A DNA stretch of 64,000 bases from NCBI RefSeq assembly GCF_016458305.1, contig NZ_JAEMHL010000007.1, forward strand, positions 186,001 to 250,000, in the 5' to 3' direction. Positions 19,155 through 27,164 of the stretch are shown here, piece by piece; positions within the stretch are counted from its first letter, which is position 1, and every line of letters starts with the position of its first letter. Source of the DNA: Geomonas anaerohicana (GTDB taxonomy: Bacteria; Desulfobacterota; Desulfuromonadia; Geobacterales; Geobacteraceae). The notes under the pieces were generated by a model. That model ran no database searches. It was not told the DNA's origin and saw only the letters and a program-made list of their open reading frames with translations. The translations under genes and the position numbers were made by a program.

Positions 19155-19311
19155 TAACGCAAAGGCGCCAAGGCGCTAAGACGCAGAGGATTGATCTCGT
19201 TCCCAAGGTCCACCTTGGGAACGCAAAGCCTCGCCGAAGTTTCAACTTCCCTCGGATGCAAAGCTGGAGCTTTGCGCCATATGGGGTTCCCAAGCTGGAG
19301 CTTGGGAACCA
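19155..19311 (+). repeat. Composite palindromic intergenic repeat, copy 1
   Basis: Three palindromes in a row: GTTCCCAAGGTC/CACCTTGGGAAC at 19199-19222, ATGCAAAGC/GCTTTGCG around 19258-19275, and GGTTCCCAAGCT/AGCTTGGGAACC at 19285-19310. A GGCGCCAAGGCGC-type stretch precedes them at about 19163. The same order recurs in direct orientation at 26790-26912. Confidence 0.85.
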
Positions 19312-19320
19312 GGAACGGGC

Positions 19321-19397
19321 GGGTGAGGGCTCTGCCGGCTCGGATAATCTGCTTTGAGCAACGCCCTCACCCTAGCCCTCTCCCGGAGGGAGAGGGG
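19321..19397 (+). repeat. BIME-like palindrome, copy 1
   Basis: GGGTGAGGGC (19321-19330) pairs with GCCCTCACCC (19363-19372), then a second hairpin CCCTCTCCC-GGA-GGGAGAGGG at 19376-19396. The same family occurs at 26654-26739. The rest of the gap to the efflux gene (19398-19516) shows nothing I can name. Confidence 0.8.
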
Positions 19398-19516
19398 ATG
19401 TAGAAGCATTCGGCGGAAGATCATGCTAATCGGGATGTACGCCAAAGGGGGGAGCGTAGGGGGCAAAGGCAGCCATTGATCTTGAGAGTTTGCTGGATTG
19501 GGTGGTTTTTCAGCCG

Positions 19517-21076
19517 CTAGTGTGCGGCGCCGGGGGGGAGGTGTTTCTGCGGCTTTTTCAGCAACAAAAGGAGCGGGATGATGATCAGGAAGGCGATGCC
19601 GACGATGAAGAAAATCCGGTTGTAGGAGAGCATGTAGGCCTGCCGGACGACCTTGCCGTAGATGATGGCGAAGGCGCCCTGCTCGGCTGCGGCGGGACCC
19701 AATCCCCGGTTCAGCATGGCCCCCTTCAGCATGGCGACCTGGGACTGCGCCATCGGGTTGTACGGGTTCACGTGGGCGACCAGGGTGGTCTGGTAGAACT
19801 GGGAGTAGCGCGCCAGAAGGGTGGCCGAGATGGCGATGCCGACACTGCCGCCGATGTTCCTCAACAGGCTGAAGATCCCGGTGGCGTTGCCCATCTCTTC
19901 CTTGGAGATGGTGGCCAGGGTGACCGTGGTGAGCGGCACGAAGATCATGGCGAGGCCGATACCGAGGACCACGCGGGGCCAGACGAAATCGCGGTAGGCG
20001 GCCTCCAGGGTGAAACCCTGCATGATGTGCATCGACCAGGCGGCAATGAGCAGCCCGACGAAGACCACCTTCCTGCCGTCGTAGCGCTGGATGATGGCGC
20101 CTACGAAGGGCATGCAGACCAGGGTGGCGACCCCGCCGGGGGCGAGCACCATGCCGGCCATGGTGGCGTTGTACCCCATGAGCGTCTGCAGGAAGAGGGG
20201 GATCAGCATGATGGAACTGTACAGGCAGAAGCCGACGGCGAACATGACGAGGTTGCCCGCGGAGAAGGAGACGTTCTTGAACAGGCGCAGGTTCACGATC
20301 GGGTGCGGATGGGTCAGCTCGACGTAGACCAGCGCCGCCAGCGAGACGGCGGTAAGAATGGAACAGGCGACGATGAAACCGGAGTTGAACCAGTCATCCT
20401 GCTGCCCCTTGTCGAGCACGATCTGCAGCGCGGCCAGTCCCACGGTCAGAAGGGCCAGGCCCCAGTAGTCGATGCTCGCCTTGGCCCGTTTCAGGTAGCT
20501 CGGGTCGTAGATGAAGAAGGTGGCCATGACCACGGCGATGATGCCGATGGGGATGTTGATGTAGAAGATCCAGCGCCAGCTCATGTTGTCGGTGATCCAT
20601 CCGCCCAGCGCCGGGCCGATGATGGGGCCGAACATGGCACCGACGCCGAAGATCGCCATCGCCATCCCCTGTTGGTAGGGAGGGAAGGTCTCCATCATGA
20701 TGGCCTGGCTCATGGGGATGAGTGCGCCGCCGGCTGCCCCCTGCAGCACCCTGAAGAAGATGAGCAGCCCCAGCGAGGGGGCGGCGCCGCACATGAGGGA
20801 GGCGAGGGTGAAGAGGGTGATGCAGGTAATGAGGAAGCGCTTGCGGCCGAACATGCGCGCCAGCCACCCGGTCATGGGGAGCACCACGGCGTTACTCACC
20901 AGGTAGGAGGTGAGCACCCAGGTGATCTCGTCGGTGCCGGCGTTGAGGCTACCCTGCATGTGCGGGAGCGCCACGTTGGCGACGGAGGTGTCGACGATCT
21001 CCATGATGGCGGGCAGCATCACCGTGATGGTGATCAGCCACTTGTTGACGTTTTTTTCTTCAGCGCTCTTTTTCAT
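19517..21076 (-). CDS. emrB: DHA2-family multidrug efflux MFS transporter (EmrB/QacA type)
   Basis: 519 residues from ATG 21076 (MKKSAEEKNVNKWLITITVM); the frame extends upstream only through repeat DNA. About 14 membrane helices, as usual for drug:H+ antiporter family 2. Motifs: PAIMEIVDTSVANVALPHM in helix 1, motif A at GWLARMFGRKR, and GAMFGPIIGPALGGWITDN (motif C-like). It is the inner-membrane pump of a tripartite system with the adjacent EmrA- and TolC-like genes. A 197-bp gap with a long inverted repeat separates it from emrA, whereas the other genes of the operon are close. Confidence 0.95.
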   Translation of the reverse strand: MKKSAEEKNVNKWLITITVMLPAIMEIVDTSVANVALPHMQGSLNAGTDEITWVLTSYLVSNAVVLPMTGWLARMFGRKRFLITCITLFTLASLMCGAAPSLGLLIFFRVLQGAAGGALIPMSQAIMMETFPPYQQGMAMAIFGVGAMFGPIIGPALGGWITDNMSWRWIFYINIPIGIIAVVMATFFIYDPSYLKRAKASIDYWGLALLTVGLAALQIVLDKGQQDDWFNSGFIVACSILTAVSLAALVYVELTHPHPIVNLRLFKNVSFSAGNLVMFAVGFCLYSSIMLIPLFLQTLMGYNATMAGMVLAPGGVATLVCMPFVGAIIQRYDGRKVVFVGLLIAAWSMHIMQGFTLEAAYRDFVWPRVVLGIGLAMIFVPLTTVTLATISKEEMGNATGIFSLLRNIGGSVGIAISATLLARYSQFYQTTLVAHVNPYNPMAQSQVAMLKGAMLNRGLGPAAAEQGAFAIIYGKVVRQAYMLSYNRIFFIVGIAFLIIIPLLLLLKKPQKHLPPGAAH

Positions 21077-21165
21077 CAAACCGCCAGAGGATGTGGCCGG
21101 CCCATCAGCGTCGCTGCGGCGATGGCCGGAACAGGTCTCATACCCAGAGTGTCGAACAGCGAGTT

Positions 21166-21256
21166 CCCTCCCCTGGAGGGGGAGGGACAGGGAGGGGGCT
21201 ATCTTCGAGCCACCTTGGCTAAGCCCCCCTCCCAACCTCCCCCCTCCGGGGGGAGG
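21166..21256. repeat. ~90-bp long inverted repeat between emrA and emrB
   Basis: Hairpin CCCTCCCCTGGAGGGGGAGGG (near-palindrome, 21166-21186), then GGGAGGGGGCT at 21190-21200 pairing with AGCCCCCCTCCC at 21222-21233, then hairpin CCTCCCCCC-TCC-GGGGGGAGG at 21236-21256. The whole element can fold into a large cruciform-like RNA in the operon transcript. Confidence 0.8.
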
Positions 21257-21273
21257 AGCGCTGAGAATCGCTG

Positions 21274-22350
21274 CTAGTGCCCGAACCCCAGGACCTGCCC
21301 GAAGGTCTGGCCGGTGAGGATGGTGGGCACCACGCTCATACCGACGCGCAGCAGGTGGTCGGGATCGCTCCTCTTGTCGATGGCGATGCGCACCGGGATC
21401 CTCTGGGTCACCTTGACGTAGTTGCCGGTGGCGTTTTCAGGGGGGAGCAGCGAGAAGGCGGCGCCGGTGCCGGCCATGATGCTCTCGACCTTCCCGGTGA
21501 AGTGGCGGCCGGGATAGCCGTCCACGGTGAAATCAACCTCCTGCCCCGGGCGCACGTTGGTCAGCTGGCTTTCCTTGTAATTGGCGGTGATCCAGGCGTC
21601 CTCGAGCGGGACGATGGCCATGAGCGCCTGTCCGGGCTGCACGTAGTTGCCCACCTCGACCCCTTTCCTGGTCACGAAGCCGTCGCTGGGAGCGACGATG
21701 CGGGTGTAGGAGAGGTTCAGCTTGGCGGCCTCCAGGTCTCCCTGTTTCTGGGCGACCCTGGCATCCTTGGATCCGCTGCCGGACATCCCGATCATGGCCT
21801 TGGCGCGGTTTTCGGCTTCCTGCGCCTCGCGCACCTGGGCCTGCGCCACCTTGTGCGCGGTCCGGGCGCGGTCCAACTGCTCCCTCGGGATCACTTCCTT
21901 GGCGTAGAGCGCCTCGGCGCGCTTCAGGTCGAGGCTGGCCTGTTCCAGGCGCGCGGCGGCAAGGCCTACGTTGGCGCGCGCGCTCTCGACTTCGGCGTAG
22001 TCGCCGGAGGTTTCGTTCTTGGCCATTTCCAGGGAAGCGGCAGCGCTCTTCAGCCGCGCCTGGTAGTCGGCCGGGTCCAGTTCGACCAGCACGTCCCCCT
22101 TGTGCACGAACTGGTTGTCGACCACGGCGACCCGCTGCACGAGGGCGGGGATGCGGCTCGCCACCGAGTGGACATGCGCCTCGACGAAGGCGTTGTCGGT
22201 CTCTATGTGGGTCTTGCTGCGCACCCACTGGCGCAGGCCGAACAGGGTGCCGACCAGGATGATGATCAAAAGGACGATGGCGCCGCGCTGTTTCTTGGTA
22301 AGGCCGCCCTTTGCGGGTGCCGCGGTCGGTTCAGTGGTTTCTTCTGCCAT
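21274..22350 (-). CDS. emrA: HlyD/EmrA-family membrane fusion (periplasmic adaptor) protein
   Basis: 358 residues: a cytoplasmic start, one membrane helix (GAIVLLIIILVGTLFGLRQW), then the periplasmic adaptor. The first biotinyl/lipoyl half follows at VHSVASRIPALVQRVAVVDN with GDVLVELDPADYQ, a long helical hairpin (about residues 95-180, with AKEVIPREQLDRARTAHKVA), the second lipoyl half (VAPSDGFVTRKGVEVGNYVQ) and the beta-barrel. It links the MFS pump to the outer-membrane channel. It lies 69 bp after the tolC-like gene. Confidence 0.94.
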   Translation of the reverse strand: MAEETTEPTAAPAKGGLTKKQRGAIVLLIIILVGTLFGLRQWVRSKTHIETDNAFVEAHVHSVASRIPALVQRVAVVDNQFVHKGDVLVELDPADYQARLKSAAASLEMAKNETSGDYAEVESARANVGLAAARLEQASLDLKRAEALYAKEVIPREQLDRARTAHKVAQAQVREAQEAENRAKAMIGMSGSGSKDARVAQKQGDLEAAKLNLSYTRIVAPSDGFVTRKGVEVGNYVQPGQALMAIVPLEDAWITANYKESQLTNVRPGQEVDFTVDGYPGRHFTGKVESIMAGTGAAFSLLPPENATGNYVKVTQRIPVRIAIDKRSDPDHLLRVGMSVVPTILTGQTFGQVLGFGH

Positions 22351-22419
22351 GTGTGTATCTCCGGTATCGGGTGCGGCCGGTCGACCGGGCGCTGTCCCGT
22401 AAATGGTGGTGCCGGGGCG

Positions 22420-23685
22420 TTACAGTTCGCCCGTTGCCCTCTTGACCCTCGCCGCGGCGACCTGGAGGTCGAACATGCTGCGATAGTAGTCGGTCCTGGT
22501 CTTGGTCAAGAGTGTCTGGGCGTCCACGACCTCGGTTGCGGTGCCGACGTGCTCCTGGTAGCGGTCCTTGGTGATGCGCAGGTTCTCGACACCTTGGGTG
22601 ATGGCCTTTTCTGCCACGCGGATGCGGGCGTCGGCGACCTTCAGGTCGTTCATGGCCATGCTGTATTCCAGCCGGGTCCGCTCCTCGAGATCCCTCAGCC
22701 TTTCCTCGTCCCGGGAACGGGCCTGGACCGCCTGCCTTACCCGGGCCGCGGAAGCGGGACCGTCGAACAGGTTCACCTTGAAGCCCACGGTCAGCGCGGT
22801 GATGGCCTGCTCGCGCACCTTGCTGTTGGAGAGGTAATCGACGCCGAACTTGGCGAAGAACTCGGGGTAGTGGCTGGTCTTCGCCTCATTGACGGCGTAG
22901 TCGTCGGCACCGACCAGGGCCTTGAGAGCGGAGACTTCACCGCGCCGGGAGAGGTCGGGAGCGCCGCTATCACCCGGCAGTTGCGGGCGCTGCGACTCGT
23001 CCTTTAACTCGGCCCGGAAATCCGGGGCGGCACCGGTCAGGTAGTTCAGGAGCAGCCAGCCGTTGGCCACCTCGTTTTCGGCACTCAAAACGTTCTGCCG
23101 GCTCGAGGCGACCCGCACCTCCGCCTGCAAGAGATCGTTCCTGGTGACCACCCCTTCGTCGAACATGGCCTGGGCCGTTTTGCGGTGCGATTCCATCTGC
23201 ACCACCTCTTCCGCTGCGGCCTGTACCAGTTTCTGGGCGGTCAGGATGCCGTAGTACGCCTGCACGACCTGCAGAAAGAGGTCCTGCTGACTGCCGGAAT
23301 AGGAATACTGGGCCGCCTCGCCGCGCAGCCTCGCCATCCCCTCGTTGTCCCGGGTGCGGCCGAAGTCGTACAGGGTCTGGTAGACGCTGAAGTTGAAGAA
23401 GGGGTAGCGCGGGTCCTGGGTTTCCTGCGACTGGTTGCCGAACTTGAAGGCCTGGGCCTTGGCTTGGGCGACGTACCCCCCCTGCAGGTCGATGCGGGGA
23501 AGTTTGGTGGAGCGGGCGACGTTGACCTGCTCACGGGCGATCTCCACCTCGCGCGAGGCCGATTTGAGACCCTGGCTGGTGGCCGCGGCGCGGTCCAAGG
23601 CCTCCCTCAAGGTAAGGGACTCGGCATGGGCGGTGCCGGTGAGCACACATAAGAGCAGGGTGAGCAGAAATAATACTGAATGCAT
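22420..23685 (-). CDS. TolC-family outer membrane efflux protein
   Basis: 421 residues with a Sec signal (MHSVLFLLTLLLCVLTGTAHA, cut before ESLTLREALDRA). Two outer-membrane-efflux repeats are visible as long coiled-coil helices: VEIAREQVNVARSTKLPRID with LYDFGRTRDNEGMARLR, and the parallel KVNLFDGPASAARVRQAVQA in the second half. It forms the outer-membrane/periplasmic tunnel for the adjacent EmrAB-like pump. It starts 13 bp after the marR stop, so it is cotranscribed with the regulator. Confidence 0.94.
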   Translation of the reverse strand: MHSVLFLLTLLLCVLTGTAHAESLTLREALDRAAATSQGLKSASREVEIAREQVNVARSTKLPRIDLQGGYVAQAKAQAFKFGNQSQETQDPRYPFFNFSVYQTLYDFGRTRDNEGMARLRGEAAQYSYSGSQQDLFLQVVQAYYGILTAQKLVQAAAEEVVQMESHRKTAQAMFDEGVVTRNDLLQAEVRVASSRQNVLSAENEVANGWLLLNYLTGAAPDFRAELKDESQRPQLPGDSGAPDLSRRGEVSALKALVGADDYAVNEAKTSHYPEFFAKFGVDYLSNSKVREQAITALTVGFKVNLFDGPASAARVRQAVQARSRDEERLRDLEERTRLEYSMAMNDLKVADARIRVAEKAITQGVENLRITKDRYQEHVGTATEVVDAQTLLTKTRTDYYRSMFDLQVAAARVKRATGEL

Positions 23686-23698
23686 GAATGCTCCGGAA

Positions 23699-24133
23699 TC
23701 AGGTGCGGATCTTCTCGAGCAGGGATTTCAACGTTTCCACTTCCTGCGGCTCGAGCTTGGCGATGAACATCTCCTGGGCGCGCAGGGCAATGGGAGTCAG
23801 GACCGGCTGCAGTGCCTTGCCCTTTTCGGTGAGGCAGATGCGGTAGGCGCGGCGGTCCTCAGGGTCTGCTTTGCGGACCACCAAACCCTCTTTTTGGAGC
23901 CGGTCGATGAGCCCGCCCATGGTGGTGCGGTCAATCTGGCTGTTGGCTGACAGCAGCGACTGGCTGAGACCGTCTTCGCGCCAGAGAAACCCGAGTAGGC
24001 CGAACTGTTGGGGAGTTAAATCATGTCCTTCGAACTGTTCCTTGAAGATCAGGCACGCCCGTTGGTAGGCCTTGGCCAGCAGGAAGCCTACCGTTTTCTC
24101 GATATCGAGAGGCGTAGTGTTCATTTCGTCCAT
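23699..24133 (-). CDS. MarR-family transcriptional regulator of the efflux operon
   Basis: 144 residues from ATG 24133 (MDEMNTTPLDIEKTVGFLLA), with GAGGG close upstream; ATG 24124 is also possible. A longer frame reaches 24217, but that start lies upstream of the predicted transcription start, so it is rejected. Winged-helix core: LTPQQFGLLGFLWREDGLSQ, recognition helix SQIDRTTMGGLIDRLQKEGL, and wing VVRKADPEDRRAYRICLTEK. MarR proteins usually repress their own operon and release DNA on binding phenolic or drug-like ligands. First gene of marR-tolC-emrA-emrB. Confidence 0.94.
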   Translation of the reverse strand: MDEMNTTPLDIEKTVGFLLAKAYQRACLIFKEQFEGHDLTPQQFGLLGFLWREDGLSQSLLSANSQIDRTTMGGLIDRLQKEGLVVRKADPEDRRAYRICLTEKGKALQPVLTPIALRAQEMFIAKLEPQEVETLKSLLEKIRT

Positions 24134-24208
24134 AAAGCCCTCGGTCGCTGCGGTTGGCGGTTCAAACATTCGACCCAGGAGGTAAATCGGATCTGTGGGA
24201 GGCTGATC

Positions 24209-24236
24209 ATTATGCATATAATCAGTATGCTGTCAA
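24209..24236 (-). promoter_or_regulatory. Promoter with overlapping palindromic operator for the marR efflux operon
   Basis: On the minus strand: perfect -35 TTGACA (24231-24236), 16-bp spacer, -10 CATAAT (24209-24214, five of six). The spacer carries the inverted repeat GCATA-N7-TATGC (24214-24230), placed where a bound MarR dimer would block polymerase. Transcription would start near 24202, about 70 bases before the chosen start codon. Confidence 0.72.
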
Positions 24237-24300
24237 TAACGGGAATCCCCCGTTTTTACTGAAGGTAGGAATACTGTGGCGGGCAAGGGAGCCAGACAAT

Positions 24301-24337
24301 AAAGACGCCGCAACGCTGCAAGCGTCCGGCGCCGTCT
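24301..24337 (-). terminator. Probable terminator hairpin after the lytic transglycosylase gene
   Basis: Minus-strand AGACGGCGCCG and the later GCGGCGTCT, plus inner arms ACGC/GCGT around TTGCA, can form a long stem followed by TTTATT. The T-run is weak, so confidence is moderate. It lies 26 bp beyond the slt stop. Confidence 0.45.
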
Positions 24338-24362
24338 AGTTACAGGTGTGGTCTTAGGTGTA

Positions 24363-26480
24363 CTAGCGGAGCGCAACCTTCTGCTGTCCGCCACCCTGGT
24401 TTTCCTTGGGCGTCCCCTTCGGCTGTTCCGGCTGCTTGAAAGGGGGAAGGCGGTACAGCCTCTGGTACATCTGCATGCTGCTCACCACTTTCTTCACGTA
24501 CTCGCGTGTCTCCCTGAACGGGATGCTTTCCACGAACTCGTCCTGGGGCAGGTCGCCGTAGGCCTTCTGCCAGCGCTTCACGTTGCCGGAACCGGCGTTG
24601 TAGGCGGCGACGGTGAGGGTGAGGTTACGGTCGTACAGTTCCAGCAGGTCCTTCAGGTGCCGGGTGCCCAGCTTGATGTTCAGGTCCGGGCTGGTGAGTC
24701 TTTTGGAATCGCCCTTGGACATCGCCTCGGCGGTGGCGGGCATGATCTGCATCAGGCCGACCGCGCCTACCGGTGAGAGGGCCCCGGGGAAATAGTTGCT
24801 CTCGGTGCGCATCACCGCGTACACCAGGCTCTCGGGGACGGCGTGAGCCGCGGCGTTTTTGGCGACATCGTCCCGGAACGCCAGCGGGAAGGTCACGCCG
24901 AGGACGGTGGCGTTGTCCTTGTCGCCGCGCCTGGGCTTCTCATTGGCCATGGTGTGGTAGGCGCCGTTGTAGTTACCCATTTCCAGGTAGAGCCTGGCGA
25001 TCCCGGCCGGGTTTTTCCCCTTCTTGGAAAGAGAGAGTTCCCGTGCCGCCTCCTCGAAGAGCCCGAGGGTGATCAGCGCCTTCTCGCGCTCGAACCCGGA
25101 AGGCATGGGGAGCACCTCGGCCAGGTTTTTAGGGGGCTGCGGCAGCGCCTCTCCGCCCTGGAACTGGTTGCTGATCAGGGCGTAGTACCCGAGCGGAAAT
25201 TCGGTGGCCAGGGTGGCCAAGACGGACTGGGCGCCCTTGTCGTCACCGGTGAGGGTAAGGGTCCTGGCCAGCCAGTAGAGCGCCTTGTCACGGAGGTCCT
25301 CGCGCTCGGCGAGCTTTCTGAACTGTGCGGCCGCCTCCTGGTAATCATGGGCCTGGTAGCTGCACCAGGCGGTCTCCCACAGCACGTTGCCGTTTTTCTG
25401 GCTGGGGGCCATGGTCAGGTACTTCTTGAACAGCGGCACCGCCTGGCTCCATTGTCTTTGGAACCGTTTCAGGTAGGCCGCCTCCAGCATCGCCTCCTGG
25501 GCCACCGCGCCACCCTTCGGGTCCTGGCCGAGTTTCAGGAAGAGCTGGAATGCGTCGTCCCCCTTGCCGGCTTTATCCAGCGTGCGCGCCAGCCAGAGAT
25601 CGGCCTCGGTGTTGCCCGGCAGCGAGCTGAAGGTGCTTTGCGCCTGCTGGTAGCGCTTGGACCTGTAGAGGGACTGCCCCTTCTTGAACTTCACCTTGCG
25701 GGCGAACTCGTCGCTTTCGCCGGCGAGCGGGATCTCCGCATAGGCCTCCGCGGCTTTCAGGTGGCGACCGAGGTCGGACAGGGTGCCGGCGCGCTTGTAC
25801 AGTTCGGCGCTGCTGTAGGGATCGACCTTGATCCCTTGGGCGGCAAGCCCCTGCAGCTCTTGCGCAGCCTTGTCACCAAAGGGGGAGGCCGGGTAGACCA
25901 GGTAGATGTTGCGCAGGACCGCGGCGGCCGCGGCGGCATCGCCCAGTTTGATCTTGCACAGCGCGGAACCGAAGATGGCGGAGATGGAGTCGTTGCCGGA
26001 GGGGTAGCGTTCCACGAAGGTGGCGTAGCTTTGCTGCGCCTCTTTGGGGTAGCCTGCCGCGGCGAGGGTGTCGGCGTAGAGGATCAGGGCCTGGCGTGCC
26101 AGGCGGCTGTCGGCGTGGTCCTTGAGCAGTTTATACAGGGGAGCCAGGGCCTGGTCGTTGCGCTGCAGTTTGGAGAGGGCGAGCCCCTGGTAGTACAGGG
26201 CGTAGTCGGCGAGGAGCGGATACCCCTCGGCGGCCGTTGGGAGCTGCGCGGCGGCTTCTTCCCATTGTTCCATCTTGGCGGCGGCGATGCCCGCCACGAA
26301 CGCGCGCAGGGCGGGGTCGTTGATGGTCGCTGCTGCCTCGCGGGCGCCGCGGAAGTCCTTGACCTGCATGCGCTGGGCTGCTGCACTGAGCGACGTGTCG
26401 GCTTTGTTGAGGTTGACGGCTGAGGCGGGAAGGGTGGTGTACAACACGATCGCGGCTGCTGCAATGGTACGGCAAAACAT
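24363..26480 (-). CDS. slt: Soluble lytic murein transglycosylase (Slt-type) with helical repeat domain
   Basis: 705 residues. Sec signal MFCRTIAAAAIVLYTTLPASA, then about 500 residues of TPR-like alpha-superhelix as in Slt70 (ALAPLYKLLKDHADSRLARQ, AVPLFKKYLTMAP). The C-terminal lysozyme-like SLT domain (about 540-680) has the catalytic Glu in AVMRTESNYFPGALSPVGAV, the GLMQIMPATAEAM motif and VAAYNAGSGNVKRW. It cleaves glycan strands to 1,6-anhydroMurNAc products in the periplasm. ACAGGGAG precedes the start. It lies head-to-tail with the efflux operon but has a hairpin between. Confidence 0.96.
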   Translation of the reverse strand: MFCRTIAAAAIVLYTTLPASAVNLNKADTSLSAAAQRMQVKDFRGAREAAATINDPALRAFVAGIAAAKMEQWEEAAAQLPTAAEGYPLLADYALYYQGLALSKLQRNDQALAPLYKLLKDHADSRLARQALILYADTLAAAGYPKEAQQSYATFVERYPSGNDSISAIFGSALCKIKLGDAAAAAAVLRNIYLVYPASPFGDKAAQELQGLAAQGIKVDPYSSAELYKRAGTLSDLGRHLKAAEAYAEIPLAGESDEFARKVKFKKGQSLYRSKRYQQAQSTFSSLPGNTEADLWLARTLDKAGKGDDAFQLFLKLGQDPKGGAVAQEAMLEAAYLKRFQRQWSQAVPLFKKYLTMAPSQKNGNVLWETAWCSYQAHDYQEAAAQFRKLAEREDLRDKALYWLARTLTLTGDDKGAQSVLATLATEFPLGYYALISNQFQGGEALPQPPKNLAEVLPMPSGFEREKALITLGLFEEAARELSLSKKGKNPAGIARLYLEMGNYNGAYHTMANEKPRRGDKDNATVLGVTFPLAFRDDVAKNAAAHAVPESLVYAVMRTESNYFPGALSPVGAVGLMQIMPATAEAMSKGDSKRLTSPDLNIKLGTRHLKDLLELYDRNLTLTVAAYNAGSGNVKRWQKAYGDLPQDEFVESIPFRETREYVKKVVSSMQMYQRLYRLPPFKQPEQPKGTPKENQGGGQQKVALR

Positions 26481-26589
26481 GGCTACTCCCTGTCGTTACA
26501 AAAGCTAACCCGTATTTGTACCGAACCGTGGCGGAAAAGGCAATGCAAAAGCTGCCGACATTCTGTGTGTTCTGACCCCACATCCATCC

Positions 26590-26740
26590 ACATCCCCTCG
26601 CCCTCCGGGGGGGGAGCACCGTCCACCCCCCTCACCCTCCGGGAGAGGGGCAGGGGTGAGGGCGTTGCCAAGGGCAAAATGACCGCAGCCGGCTGAGCCC
26701 TCACCCGCCCTTCGGGCACCCTCTCCCAGAGGGAGAGGGG
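26590..26740 (+). repeat. BIME-like palindromes, copy 2
   Basis: GGGTGAGGGC (26654-26663) pairs with GCCCTCACCC (26697-26706), with CCGGCTGAG at the join as in the 19321 copy. A hairpin CCCTCTCCC-AGA-GGGAGAGGG follows at 26719-26739. A further G/C-rich palindrome lies at 26594-26617. This begins a 500-bp gene-free stretch (26577-27090) made almost wholly of repeats. Confidence 0.8.
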
Positions 26741-26769
26741 ACTCGCGGACCACCAACGCGCAGGAGTCC

Positions 26770-26912
26770 CCTCGGATGCAAAGCTGGAGCTTGATCTCGT
26801 TCCCAAGGTCCACCTTGGGAACGCAAAGCCTCTCCCGAAGCTCCAACTTCCCTCGGATGCAAAGCTGGAGCTTTGCGCAAAAGGGGGTTCCCAAGCTGGA
26901 GCTTGGGAACCA
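26770..26912 (+). repeat. Composite palindromic intergenic repeat, copy 2
   Basis: It contains the same succession as 19195-19311: GTTCCCAAGGTC/CACCTTGGGAAC (26799-26822), GCAAAGCCTC, ATGCAAAGC/GCTTTGCG (26858-26877) and GGTTCCCAAGCT/AGCTTGGGAACC (26886-26912). Direct orientation relative to copy 1, 7.6 kb away. An extra half-unit (CCTCGGATGCAAAGCTGGAG) precedes it at 26771. Confidence 0.85.
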
Positions 26913-27019
26913 GGGAATAGCTGGAGCTTGGGAACCAGGGAATAGCTGGAGCTTGGGAACCAGGGAATAGCTGGAGCTTGGGAACCAGGAAAAGCTGGAG
27001 CTTGGGAACCAGGAATTAG
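26896..27019 (+). repeat. 25-bp tandem repeat, five units
   Basis: Units start at 26896, 26921, 26946, 26971 and 26995, each opening CTGGAGCTTGGGAACCAGG; the first three are identical and the last two differ near the end. The array has grown from the right arm of the composite palindrome. A last G/C hairpin lies at about 27052-27072. Confidence 0.9.
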
Positions 27020-27164
27020 CGCCAATGTGGCACCTCCCCCCACCCCCTAACCCCCTCCCGCGAGGGGAGGGGGAGAATGCTGCCTGCTCTTTCTTGACTT
27101 TCCGATGCCCCTTCTGCATTATCCAACGGTACTGATTTCAATATCTTCCCGAAGGGGTTCTGTA

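Noticed and set aside
19199-19275. GEMM (c-di-GMP/cGAMP) riboswitch, suggested by ACGCAAAGC
   Set aside because: The required GGCAAACC partner and tetraloop-receptor layout are absent, the sequence is a repeated palindrome, and no gene follows in the right position.
19490-21277. 595-codon plus-strand frame opposite emrB
   Set aside because: Low-complexity Asp/Glu/His/Gly sequence antisense to a typical 14-helix MFS protein.
24134-24217. Upstream start of MarR at 24217
   Set aside because: It lies between the -10 and -35 of the predicted promoter and has no ribosome site.
26896-27019. CRISPR-like array
   Set aside because: Units are contiguous 25-bp tandems with no unique spacers and no cas genes nearby.
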